Below, one piece after another: positions 1 through 5,633 of a stretch of DNA of 5,638 bases (the stretch's first letter is position 1; every line of letters starts with the position of its first letter). Below the pieces are notes generated by a model. That model had not been told where the DNA came from and did not search any database. It saw only the letters and a list, made by a program, of their open reading frames with translations. This DNA comes from an uncultured Amaricoccus sp. Its GTDB lineage: Bacteria; Pseudomonadota; Alphaproteobacteria; Rhodobacterales; Rhodobacteraceae. The stretch spans positions 1 to 5,638 of the forward strand of contig NZ_CALAGI010000145.1 in NCBI RefSeq assembly GCF_937891315.1. Direction: 5' to 3'. The position numbers and the translations under genes were made by a program.

Positions 1-41
1 CGATCCGTCCGCGCGGACCGGGCGCGACCGTCGTCCGGCCG

Positions 42-1232
42 GTGGCGGCGAGGTCTCCCCGCCCGGGCCTCACGCCCGAAAGCCTCACGCCCGAAAGCCT
101 CACACCCGAGAGCACCGCGCCCGGGCCGGTGGCGCCGCCGCCGCTGGTCGCCGATGCGCGTCCGGTTCCCGTCCCCAAGCCGCGCCCGGTCCTTGGCGGC
201 CACCGCGGTTCGCTGGCCGCGATCTTCCTCGCCGGTGTGCTCGGCGGCGGAATCGCCGTCTGGCTGGTTCCCTCGGCGCCCGGACAGCGAAGCGCCGAGG
301 CGCCGAGCCCGGGGCGCGAGGTCGCGGCGCCGGTCGAGGTGGCGGTGTCGCTCGTCGCGCCAACGACCATGGACGAGGGACCGGCGGCGCTCGCACCCGA
401 CGCCGGAGCCGCCCCGGTCGGACCCGGCGGCGTAACCGCGGCTCCCCGCGCCGGCGAGCCGGGCGCCCTCAGTCCGCCGCTCGTCGAGGCGGCGCCCGCG
501 CGGCCCGTCGCTCCGGCGGCGGCCCCCGACTTCACGGGCGCCGCGCCGATCGAACTCGCGGGTCTCGCGCCGGAGGATCACGAGGCGCTGCCGAATTTCG
601 CCCGGTTCGCCGCCGCCGGTGGTCGGACCCCCGCCGCGCCCCCCGCGCCCGGGATCGAGGCGCCGCTGCCCGACGCCGCGACCCGTCCCGCGGTCGCGCC
701 ATCGCTGGCCGGAGCTCCCGCTCCGGCCGTGGGGTCGCTGGCCGGGGCTCCCGCTCCGGCCGTGGGAACGGCGCGCGTCTTCGTGCATTTCCCGCCGACC
801 GCCGCCGCCGAGGCCGACGCGGCGCTTGCCACGCTGCGCGCCGCCGGCGTCGGCGAGGCGACGCTGGTGCCGGGGCGGGTCCCGGTCGGCACCAGCAACG
901 TGCGCTATTTCCACGAGGCCGACCGCGAGGCGGCGCTCGACGTGGCGAGGCTCCTCGCCCCGTCGGCCGGCGCGGTGCCCGAGGCCCGCGACTTCACGGG
1001 CTTTCGCCCGCGACCGGATTCGGGGTTGGTCGAGGTCTGGTTCGCGGGCGAAGCGCCCGCCGCCGCCGCGCCCGCCGCCGCCGGGCGAAAGACCGTCGCC
1101 GTCGCCGCGCGCGCTCCGGCGACGACCCCCCGGGTCGCCCGCCAGCAGGAGGCCGAGGCCGAGGCGGTGCAACGCATCCTGCTCGAACGCGCGGTCGAAC
1201 GCATGCTGAAGGATCGGATGCCGCGCGGCTGA
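42..1232 (+). CDS. Membrane-anchored Ala/Pro-rich protein with LytR_C/SPOR-like C-terminal domain (5' end unresolved)
   Basis: Probable type II inner-membrane protein, about 396 residues from the first in-window start (GTG at 42). The frame is open to the left edge and no Shine-Dalgarno is visible before the GTG, so the real start may lie outside the window. Order: a Pro-rich cytoplasmic N-terminus with three LTPES repeats (about 10-24); one hydrophobic segment (about 57-76, GSLAAIFLAGVLGGGIAVWL) preceded by Lys/Arg/His; a long low-complexity Ala/Pro/Gly linker (about 80-243) with a duplicated SLAGAPAPAVG; a folded domain (about 244-340) starting ARVFVHFPP, with NVRYFHEADREAA at 286 and DFTGFRPRP at 317; and an Arg/Glu-rich amphipathic tail (367-396). 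The folded part resembles the LytR C-terminal domain (an alpha/beta fold related in style to SPOR), which suggests an envelope or cell-wall role; this is family-style inference. The 215-base gap and candidate terminator after it suggest it is transcribed separately from the downstream operon. The exact function is unknown. Confidence 0.8.
   Translation: MAARSPRPGLTPESLTPESLTPESTAPGPVAPPPLVADARPVPVPKPRPVLGGHRGSLAAIFLAGVLGGGIAVWLVPSAPGQRSAEAPSPGREVAAPVEVAVSLVAPTTMDEGPAALAPDAGAAPVGPGGVTAAPRAGEPGALSPPLVEAAPARPVAPAAAPDFTGAAPIELAGLAPEDHEALPNFARFAAAGGRTPAAPPAPGIEAPLPDAATRPAVAPSLAGAPAPAVGSLAGAPAPAVGTARVFVHFPPTAAAEADAALATLRAAGVGEATLVPGRVPVGTSNVRYFHEADREAALDVARLLAPSAGAVPEARDFTGFRPRPDSGLVEVWFAGEAPAAAAPAAAGRKTVAVAARAPATTPRVARQQEAEAEAVQRILLERAVERMLKDRMPRG
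69..113 (+). repeat. Three in-frame 15-bp tandem repeats (LTPES)
   Basis: Units at 69-83, 84-98 and 99-113. The first two are identical (CTCACGCCCGAAAGC); the third differs at two bases, ACG to ACA and GAA to GAG, both synonymous. They encode three copies of LTPES in the N-terminal, presumably cytoplasmic, part of the membrane-anchored protein. A 15-base unit keeps frame when copies are gained or lost. Confidence 0.95.
702..767 (+). repeat. Two in-frame 33-bp tandem repeats (SLAGAPAPAVG)
   Basis: Units at 702-734 and 735-767 each encode SLAGAPAPAVG in the Ala/Pro linker just before the C-terminal folded domain. They differ at only two bases, both third positions of Gly codons (GGA/GGG swapped), so the proteins are identical. 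This looks like a recent linker duplication. Confidence 0.95.
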
Positions 1233-1248
1233 GGCAAGCGCGTCGGAG

Positions 1249-1278
1249 CGGCGCGCGCGCCACGCCACGCCACGCCAC
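1249..1278. repeat. Alternating GC tract followed by CACGC tandem repeat
   Basis: Just after the first gene, 1250-1261 is a perfect 12-base palindrome of alternating G and C, running directly into a 5-base CACGC unit repeated three and a half times (1261-1278). It is followed by the only AT-rich island of the gap, TTATACT at 1279-1285. The tract is simple-sequence DNA with no assigned role; the alternating part could in principle adopt non-B structure. Confidence 0.7.
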
Positions 1279-1327
1279 TTATACTCGCAAGATCAGCAAT
1301 CTGCGGGGTTTCGCTCGGCGCCCGATC

Positions 1328-1370
1328 AAAGCGCGGCGTTTCCCCGCCTACGCCCCGCCGCGCGGCTTTT
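1328..1370 (+). terminator. Candidate rho-independent terminator between the first gene and the operon
   Basis: AAAGC-GCGGCG (1328-1338) can pair with CGCCGC (1356-1361) and, after a three-base bulge, with GCTTT (1365-1369). An alternative continuous 8-bp GC stem is 1331-1338 with 1356-1363. The loop is 17-18 bases and a short T-run (TTTTCT, 1367-1372) follows. The A-run on the left and T-run on the right would let it work in both directions. It sits about 95 bases after the stop of the first gene, which fits termination of that transcript, but the long loop and bulge make it weaker than a canonical terminator. Confidence 0.4.
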
Positions 1371-1447
1371 CTCCGGCGCGGTCCTGCACTATGGCTTTTC
1401 GTGAGTGGGTATGAGGGGATCGCGCGTCGGTCCCGCTGTGGGGTTGA

Positions 1448-1795
1448 ATGAGACGGAAGGTCGCCGTCACGGTGTCAGCGATGATTCTCGCCGCGCAGCT
1501 TGGCAGCCCGCTGGCGGCCGCCGTGCCGACCTCGGAGCAACTGGGCGAGATCGCGAACTATCTCGAGACGAACGACGTCGAGGCGCTGCGCGCCTTCCTG
1601 CAACTGCATCCGGAGCTTCTGGACGAGGATACGCCGCTGGCGAGACTCCTCGCCGAATTCATGAGCCAATCCGACGACATGGCAGGCTTCCTCGGCCTGG
1701 AGTTCGACCTGCGCGACGCGCTGCGCGGGCCGGCGTCGCAACTCCCTCCTGAATCATCGGACAGGCAGGAACCGCCGGGCGAGGTGATCTACTGA
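1448..1795 (+). CDS. Small secreted protein of unknown function, first gene of the glycosyltransferase operon
   Basis: 115 residues. An in-frame TGA lies immediately before the ATG (TGAATG), so no earlier start is possible; a weak GGGG at 1440-1443 is the only ribosome-binding candidate. The N-terminus is a typical Sec signal peptide: MRRK, a hydrophobic stretch (about 5-22), and an AAA site with likely cleavage after Ala25. The mature part, about 90 residues, is acidic and mostly helical (EQLGEIANYLETNDVEALRA from about 30), with a Leu-rich segment around HPELLDEDTPLARLLAEF and a Pro/Glu/Ser-rich tail. It has no cysteines, no lipobox and no further membrane segment, so it is probably soluble in the periplasm or exported. 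Its stop is 10 bases before the next gene, so it is probably co-transcribed with the glycosyltransferases. I do not recognise the family; the LETNDVEALRAFLQLHPELL pattern loosely recalls a helical repeat unit, but there is only one copy. Confidence 0.75.
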   Translation: MRRKVAVTVSAMILAAQLGSPLAAAVPTSEQLGEIANYLETNDVEALRAFLQLHPELLDEDTPLARLLAEFMSQSDDMAGFLGLEFDLRDALRGPASQLPPESSDRQEPPGEVIY

Positions 1796-1796
1796 T

Positions 1797-1800
1797 GGAG
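1797..1800 (+). promoter_or_regulatory. Shine-Dalgarno GGAG for the first glycosyltransferase
   Basis: GGAG lies five bases before the ATG at 1806, in the 10-base gap after the stop of the secreted-protein gene. It supports 1806 as the start and suggests coupled translation from the upstream gene. Confidence 0.65.
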
Positions 1801-1805
1801 CGCCG

Positions 1806-2933
1806 ATGAGCGCGGTCGCCGCTCCCGGTGAGCCGGTGGCACCAGGCGCCCCGCGGCTCGCCTGGGCGGCGCCGCGCGCGGGGGAGCGGTTGACCCTCCT
1901 CGTCGAGCCGCGGTTTCCCGGCGGCACGGCGGCGGCGGTCGCGGCCGAGATTCGCGCGCTCGCTCCCTCGTTCGACCTGCGGGTCGTGGCGCTCGAAACC
2001 GCGATGTTCAAGGACCGCGAGGTCAATCCCCGGCTCGCCGAGGCGCTGGCCGCCACCGGCGTCGAGATGATCCCGCCGCCTTCGGTGATCCGTGCCGACA
2101 CCGTCGTCCTGCACAACCCCGCTTGCCTCAAGTTCGAGCGCGCGCCCTTGCCCCGGATCAGCTGCCAGCGCGCCTTCGTGGTGACGCATGAGAATTTCCT
2201 GCGCCCGAACGGCGCCGAGGGTTTCGACATCGCCGGCTGCCTCTCCCGGATCGACGACAGCCTCGTCGCCGGCCGGCGTTGGCTCGCGCCGGTGTCGGAC
2301 TGGAACCGCGCCGGAGTCGCGGACTGGCTCGCCGCCGCCGGAAGCCGATGGCGGCTCGCCGATTTCGACTGGGCGAACATCTGCGATTTCGATCTCCTGC
2401 CGCCGACCGACCGTCCGCGCGACCGCCGCGGCCGCCATTCGCGCCCTGGCCTCGAGAAGTTTCCGGACCGCGACACCATGCTCCGGCACTTCCCCGCCGG
2501 GGCCGAGATCTGTGCCATCCTCGGCGCCGACGGGTTTCTCGACGATCCGGAGGGCCCACCGCGCCACTGGAAGGCGCTGCGCTTTGGCGAGACCGAGGTG
2601 GCGAGCTTTCTTGGCGAGATCGATTTCTTCGTCTATTTCACCAATGCGATGTGGCGCGAGAGCTTCGGCCGTGTCATCGCCGAGGCGATCGCCGCCGGCA
2701 AGCTGGTGATCACCGATCCGGGCACGGCGGCGACCTTCGGCGCGGCGGTGGTGGCCTCGGACGGCGGCGACGTCGATGCGATCATCGCGCGGTTCATCGC
2801 CGAGCCCGGGCGCTACCAGGCGTTCGTCCGGGCGGCGCAGGCATCGCTGGCGCGGTTCCGGCCGGAGAGCTTCGTCCGGACGGTGCGCGCCGGCCTCGAG
2901 CGGAGCGGAGCGGGGGTCGATGTTCTGGTGTGA
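1806..2933 (+). CDS. GT-B fold glycosyltransferase (GT4/GT1-like, E-x7-E motif)
   Basis: 375 residues, close to the usual length for a single-unit GT-B enzyme. Such enzymes transfer a sugar from a nucleotide-sugar donor to a glycan, lipid or protein acceptor on the cytoplasmic side. The N-terminal Rossmann domain begins LTLLVEPRFPGG (29-40), the Gly-rich loop where GT4-type enzymes bind, and includes FVVTHENFLRP at 124. RGRHSRPGLEKFP at 208-220 matches the GRHSR-type segment often seen at the start of the donor-binding domain. The C-terminal domain carries ESFGRVIAEAIAAGKLVITD: Glu285 and Glu293 form the E-x7-E motif that in this fold contacts the donor sugar nucleotide, and it is followed by the usual small-residue/DPG segment. 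There is no signal peptide or membrane segment, so it is cytosolic or peripheral. The last 14 bases overlap the next gene. The donor and acceptor cannot be told; a surface polysaccharide or protein glycosylation role fits the context. Confidence 0.88.
   Translation: MSAVAAPGEPVAPGAPRLAWAAPRAGERLTLLVEPRFPGGTAAAVAAEIRALAPSFDLRVVALETAMFKDREVNPRLAEALAATGVEMIPPPSVIRADTVVLHNPACLKFERAPLPRISCQRAFVVTHENFLRPNGAEGFDIAGCLSRIDDSLVAGRRWLAPVSDWNRAGVADWLAAAGSRWRLADFDWANICDFDLLPPTDRPRDRRGRHSRPGLEKFPDRDTMLRHFPAGAEICAILGADGFLDDPEGPPRHWKALRFGETEVASFLGEIDFFVYFTNAMWRESFGRVIAEAIAAGKLVITDPGTAATFGAAVVASDGGDVDAIIARFIAEPGRYQAFVRAAQASLARFRPESFVRTVRAGLERSGAGVDVLV
2907..2910 (+). promoter_or_regulatory. Shine-Dalgarno GGAG that decides the start of the double glycosyltransferase gene
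   Basis: GGAG at 2907-2910 (a second copy is at 2902-2905) lies nine bases before the ATG at 2920, inside the end of the previous gene. The frame is open further upstream to an ATG at 2776, but those extra 48 codons encode an Arg/Ser-rich stretch that is simply the previous gene read in another frame. The start at 2920 is therefore preferred. Confidence 0.6.
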
Positions 2934-4998
2934 GACCGGGGGCGAGACGCCGAGGGACTACGACGCCCTCGCGCTGTTCGTCGCCCAGCTCGCCGCCGCC
3001 GGCCTGCCCGCCGCGGTCGATGCGCGGGCGGTGCCGGACGGGCTGTCGCGCTATGTCCAGTTCGAGCTCGCGCCCTATCTGCGCGACGGCCCGCCCGGGC
3101 CGCGGGATACCGTGGTCATCGTCGGCGCCCATCGGCTGACCGACGGCCGGCTCACCCGGCTGCGAAGGCTGCGCGGCGGCGCCGACCGACGCGTCGTCGC
3201 ACTCGGCGCCTTCGAGACGCGGCAGGCGGTGACCGGGGTCAAGGCGCGGCTCTCCTATGTCTTCGGTCAGGATCCGCTGACCCTGGAGTCGGGAGCGGAT
3301 GGCGGCGACTGGCGGGATTTCGGCGTCGCCACCCCGCGCGAGATCTCGCCCCTGCCGCGCCTGCTCCTCGTGGCGCCCGACCTGCGCGAACGCGCGCAGG
3401 CCTCGGCGCTGGTGGGCCTCGCGCTGTCGCCGCGGTTCCGGGTCGCGGTGCTGACCGACGGCAAGTCCAAGCAGGAATGGCAGGCCGCGCACGGTGCCGA
3501 AATCCCCTTCTACCAGTTCGCCGAGGCGACGCCGGCCAGCCTCGCCGCGCGGGTCGAGATCTGCGTCGCCTTCGGACCCTTCGCCCAGAACCCGCGGGCC
3601 CGCGCACTGATCGCCAATCTCGCGGTCGGCGGCGCGGCGCTGATCGACGCGACGCCGGACCACGCGACGGCGCGGACGAGCGACGCCTTCGTCCGCGGGC
3701 CGCTGGATCTGCTGGCGCTCGGGCCCTTCGTCACCGACGAGATCCTGCCGAACCTCGCGCGGATCACCGACCATGCGCGGGCGTCGCGTTTCGCCGCGGC
3801 GCGGGATCCGCGCCCGCTGTCGCGCCTGCTCGAAGCCGGGCCGGCGCCCGCGCCGCGCCAGCCCGCCGCCGGACCGGCGCGCATCCTCTTCTATCCGACC
3901 AACGGCGTCGGCCTCGGCCATGCCCAGCGCTGCGCGCTCATCGCCCGCGCGCTCGCGCCGGCCCGGGCCGCGCCGGTCTTCGCCGCCTTCCCGAGCTGCG
4001 CGCGTCTGGTCAAGGCGCATGGGTTCGATGTGATGCCGCTGATCGCGCGCAGCGGCCAGCATGCGCAGAGCCACGAGAACGACCTTGCCAACTATGTCCG
4101 CCTGTGCGCGCTCGGGGGCGGCGCGCGAACGCTGGTGTTCGATGGCGGCCATGTTTTCGACTCGGTCTATCGGACCATCCTCGAGCAGCGGCTGCGCGGC
4201 GTCTGGATCCGCCGCGGCCTCTGGCAGGCGAGCCAGGACAATTCGGTGGCGCTCGACCGCGAGAAGGTGTTCGACCGGGTGATCGTGCCGAGCGAGGCCT
4301 TCGAGGAGCTGAACGCCACATACTCTCGCGGCGATCATCTGCGGATGGTCGGCCCGATCGTGCAGCGGCTGGCGCTCGACCCGGCGCAGCGCGCCGACCT
4401 GCGCGACCGGCTCGCCGCCCGCTTCGGCCAGCCGTTCCGGCGGCTGGTGGTCTCGCTGCTCGGCGCCGGCGTGGCGGCGGACCGCGGCGCCCAGCTGCAG
4501 GCGCTCTGCGGCATGATGGAACGGCGGACGGACGTCCTGCATCTCATCGTCGTCTGGCCGACCGCGGTGCTGCAGCCGGTCTGGTTCGGCTGGCGGCGCA
4601 GCCGGGTGGTAAAGACGCATTCGGCCGGCGCGCTGGCGGTGGCGGCGGATTTCTGCGTCGGCGCCGCCGGCTACAATTTCTTCCACGAGGCGCTCTACAA
4701 CCGGGTGCCGGCGGTCTTCGTGCCGCAGACCGGCTCCTACATGGACGACCAGCGCGCCCGCGCCCGCGCCGCCCGCGACCGCGGGCTCGCCGGCCTCGCC
4801 GAGCCGGGCGCGCTGATGGCGCTGGAGCGCGAAGTCGGCCGGTTCCTCGACGGCGGCGCCGAAGAGGAGGCGCGGACCCGGCTCGCCGCGCTCGACCTGC
4901 CGGAGCCGGGGACCGAGCGCGCCGCGCGCCTGATCGAGGAGGTAAGCGATGGACCCGCAACGCTGGAACGCGATCCTGTCGCGGATTACCCCGCTTGA
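2920..4998 (+). CDS. Two-part glycosyltransferase: degenerate N-terminal Rossmann pair fused to a MurG/GT28-like C-terminal unit
   Basis: 692 residues from ATG 2920, about twice a single GT-B enzyme. Residues 1-300 hold two Rossmann-like blocks: a strand at VVIVGAH (65), and a second unit starting LLLVAPD (148-154), with VAVLTDGKSKQEW (from 175) and EICVAFGPFAQNPRA (from 213). I see no E-x7-E or other clear catalytic motif there. A Pro/Ala linker (about 303-319) leads to the C-terminal unit: ILFYPTNGVGLGHAQR (322-337), the Gly-rich G-x-GH-x-x-R loop typical of MurG and related predicted glycosyltransferases; DGGHVFDS (408), VWIRRGLW (428), VSLLGAG (511) and VVWPT (544); and GAAGYNFFHEALYNRVPAVF (581-600), matching the Gly-rich, Asn/Glu donor-binding segment of the GT28/GT1 group. 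No signal peptide or membrane helix is visible, so it is probably cytosolic or peripheral. It overlaps the previous gene by 14 bases and the next by 50. The C-terminal half is probably catalytic. The N-terminal half may bind the acceptor or partner, or be a decayed transferase; that is inference. Confidence 0.82.
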   Translation: MFWCETGGETPRDYDALALFVAQLAAAGLPAAVDARAVPDGLSRYVQFELAPYLRDGPPGPRDTVVIVGAHRLTDGRLTRLRRLRGGADRRVVALGAFETRQAVTGVKARLSYVFGQDPLTLESGADGGDWRDFGVATPREISPLPRLLLVAPDLRERAQASALVGLALSPRFRVAVLTDGKSKQEWQAAHGAEIPFYQFAEATPASLAARVEICVAFGPFAQNPRARALIANLAVGGAALIDATPDHATARTSDAFVRGPLDLLALGPFVTDEILPNLARITDHARASRFAAARDPRPLSRLLEAGPAPAPRQPAAGPARILFYPTNGVGLGHAQRCALIARALAPARAAPVFAAFPSCARLVKAHGFDVMPLIARSGQHAQSHENDLANYVRLCALGGGARTLVFDGGHVFDSVYRTILEQRLRGVWIRRGLWQASQDNSVALDREKVFDRVIVPSEAFEELNATYSRGDHLRMVGPIVQRLALDPAQRADLRDRLAARFGQPFRRLVVSLLGAGVAADRGAQLQALCGMMERRTDVLHLIVVWPTAVLQPVWFGWRRSRVVKTHSAGALAVAADFCVGAAGYNFFHEALYNRVPAVFVPQTGSYMDDQRARARAARDRGLAGLAEPGALMALEREVGRFLDGGAEEEARTRLAALDLPEPGTERAARLIEEVSDGPATLERDPVADYPA
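4937..4943 (+). promoter_or_regulatory. Strong Shine-Dalgarno AGGAGGT for the last gene, inside the preceding gene
   Basis: A perfect AGGAGGT lies five bases before the ATG at 4949, the strongest ribosome-binding site in the window. It sits within the coding sequence of the large glycosyltransferase, about 60 bases before that gene's stop. It fixes the start of the last gene and suggests it is translated well on its own. Confidence 0.8.
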
Positions 4999-5359
4999 CG
5001 CGGAGGATATCGACGATCTGACCCGCGCCTTTGATCCGCGGCGGACCCCGCCCGGGCGCGATCTCTTCCCCGAGATCGCGCCGGCGCCGATGCCAGGCAC
5101 CGCGATGAAGCGGGCCGACGCGGTCGCGGTCGGCCTCCGGGTGCCGTCGTCGCCGGCCGACGCCTTCGACCGGGCGCTGCGGCTCGCCGCCTTCGCGCTC
5201 GAACGCGATGTCGAGGTGGTCATCCTGTCGGCCGACGACACGAGCGGCTTCGAGCGCTTCGGCTTCCGCGCCGAGCGCCTCCCACCCGCCAGCGCGCCCG
5301 GCGCGAGCGCGTGGGAGGAACAGGTTCGCCGCTTCTGGAACATCGACCTCGTCCTCTGA
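4949..5359 (+). CDS. Small cytosolic protein of unknown function, coupled to the glycosyltransferases
   Basis: 136 residues starting at ATG 4949 behind a perfect AGGAGGT and overlapping the upstream gene by 50 bases in another frame. The N-terminus (1-30) is a helical segment, MDPQRWNAILSRITPLDAED, with acidic and Trp residues; 31-55 is Pro-rich; 57-113 looks alpha/beta, with a strand (DAVAVGLRVP), a helix (FDRALRLAAFALERD), a strand (VEVVILSA) and then the conserved-looking FERFGFRAERL. It ends with EEQVRRFWNIDLVL, a likely helix and strand. This is consistent with a small, incomplete Rossmann-like fold of about one beta-alpha-beta unit. There is no signal peptide, membrane segment or known catalytic motif. 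Proteins of this style seem to sit next to glycosyltransferases in alphaproteobacteria, but I cannot name a family. A regulatory subunit or scaffold for the upstream enzyme is the simplest guess; a remnant of a larger transferase is the alternative. Confidence 0.8.
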   Translation: MDPQRWNAILSRITPLDAEDIDDLTRAFDPRRTPPGRDLFPEIAPAPMPGTAMKRADAVAVGLRVPSSPADAFDRALRLAAFALERDVEVVILSADDTSGFERFGFRAERLPPASAPGASAWEEQVRRFWNIDLVL

Positions 5360-5499
5360 CCGCGCCCGTCGCCCGGCGGTGACCCGCGCCGCGCCGGCCG
5401 GTCCGTCCTCGCAAGTCGGACGCCCCGGGCGGCGCGCGCATTGGCGCCTCCCGCCACGAACCGCGGGCCCCCCTCCTTCTAAGCGCCCCTCGCTGACCC

Positions 5500-5512
5500 G
5501 GGGCTCAGCCCC
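5500..5512. repeat. Small GGGGC/GCCCC inverted repeat
   Basis: GGGGC (5500-5504) and GCCCC (5508-5512) flank a three-base loop (TCA) about 140 bases after the last gene. It is a short, stable hairpin without a T-run after it, so it is only a weak candidate for the end of the operon transcript. Confidence 0.4.
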
Positions 5513-5522
5513 CCAGTGCGTC

Positions 5523-5562
5523 GGAAGCCTTGCGCGATCCCGTCGCCCCTGAGACGGCTTCC
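5523..5562. repeat. 7-bp inverted repeat with a 26-base spacer
   Basis: GGAAGCC (5523-5529) is the exact reverse complement of GGCTTCC (5556-5562). The spacer is long and no T-run follows, so it could be an RNA stem or chance. It lies in the noncoding stretch between the last gene and the strong dyad at the right end. Confidence 0.35.
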
Positions 5563-5587
5563 TGATCGGTTCGGATCGAGATGTTTC

Positions 5588-5633
5588 CGCGGACCGCTCT
5601 TGGGGGGCGCCAGTGGCGCGCCCGCGGTCCGCG
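5588..5633. repeat. Compound inverted repeat at the right end (10-bp outer and 6-bp inner stems)
   Basis: CGCGGACCGC (5588-5597) is the perfect reverse complement of GCGGTCCGCG (5624-5633). Inside it GGGCGC (5605-5610) pairs with GCGCCC (5618-5623), leaving a seven-base loop and a seven-base bulge (TCTTGGG) on the left side only. Together it is a strong 16-bp structure. No T-run is seen on either side within the window, so it may be a factor-dependent termination structure, an operator, a structured RNA or the edge of a repeat element continuing past the window. Confidence 0.6.

Noticed and set aside
1364..1392. Possible promoter with CACTAT as -10 upstream of the secreted-protein gene
   Set aside because: CACTAT matches only half of the -10 consensus and the properly spaced upstream hexamer (GGCTTT) does not resemble a -35. 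It is too weak to list as a promoter.
1405..1752. A 115-residue open frame overlapping the secreted-protein gene in another frame
   Set aside because: It is Arg/Gly-rich and lacks a signal or domain; the 1448 frame has a textbook signal peptide, balanced composition and an operon-like distance to the next gene.
1659..2567. Minus-strand open frames of 302 and 254 residues opposite the first glycosyltransferase
   Set aside because: They are shadow frames in GC-rich DNA; the plus strand has the E-x7-E motif and a sensible length, while the antisense products show no motif or signal.
2776..2919. Upstream extension of the large glycosyltransferase to an ATG at 2776
   Set aside because: The 48 added residues are Arg/Ser-rich and are an out-of-frame reading of the previous gene's end; a Shine-Dalgarno precedes the ATG at 2920 and gives a short, typical overlap.
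3477..5021. A 514-residue plus-strand open frame overlapping the large glycosyltransferase
   Set aside because: It is the same DNA in another frame, dominated by Arg/Ala/Gly/Pro, with no recognisable domain; the chosen frame reads cleanly as a glycosyltransferase.
2794..5457. An 887-residue open frame on the minus strand, opposite the large glycosyltransferase and the last gene
   Set aside because: It mirrors the plus-strand genes almost completely, has Arg/Gly/Ala-rich low-information composition and no recognisable domain. Strong G/C bias at third codon positions removes antisense stops and explains its length. The plus strand carries recognisable motifs and ribosome-binding sites.
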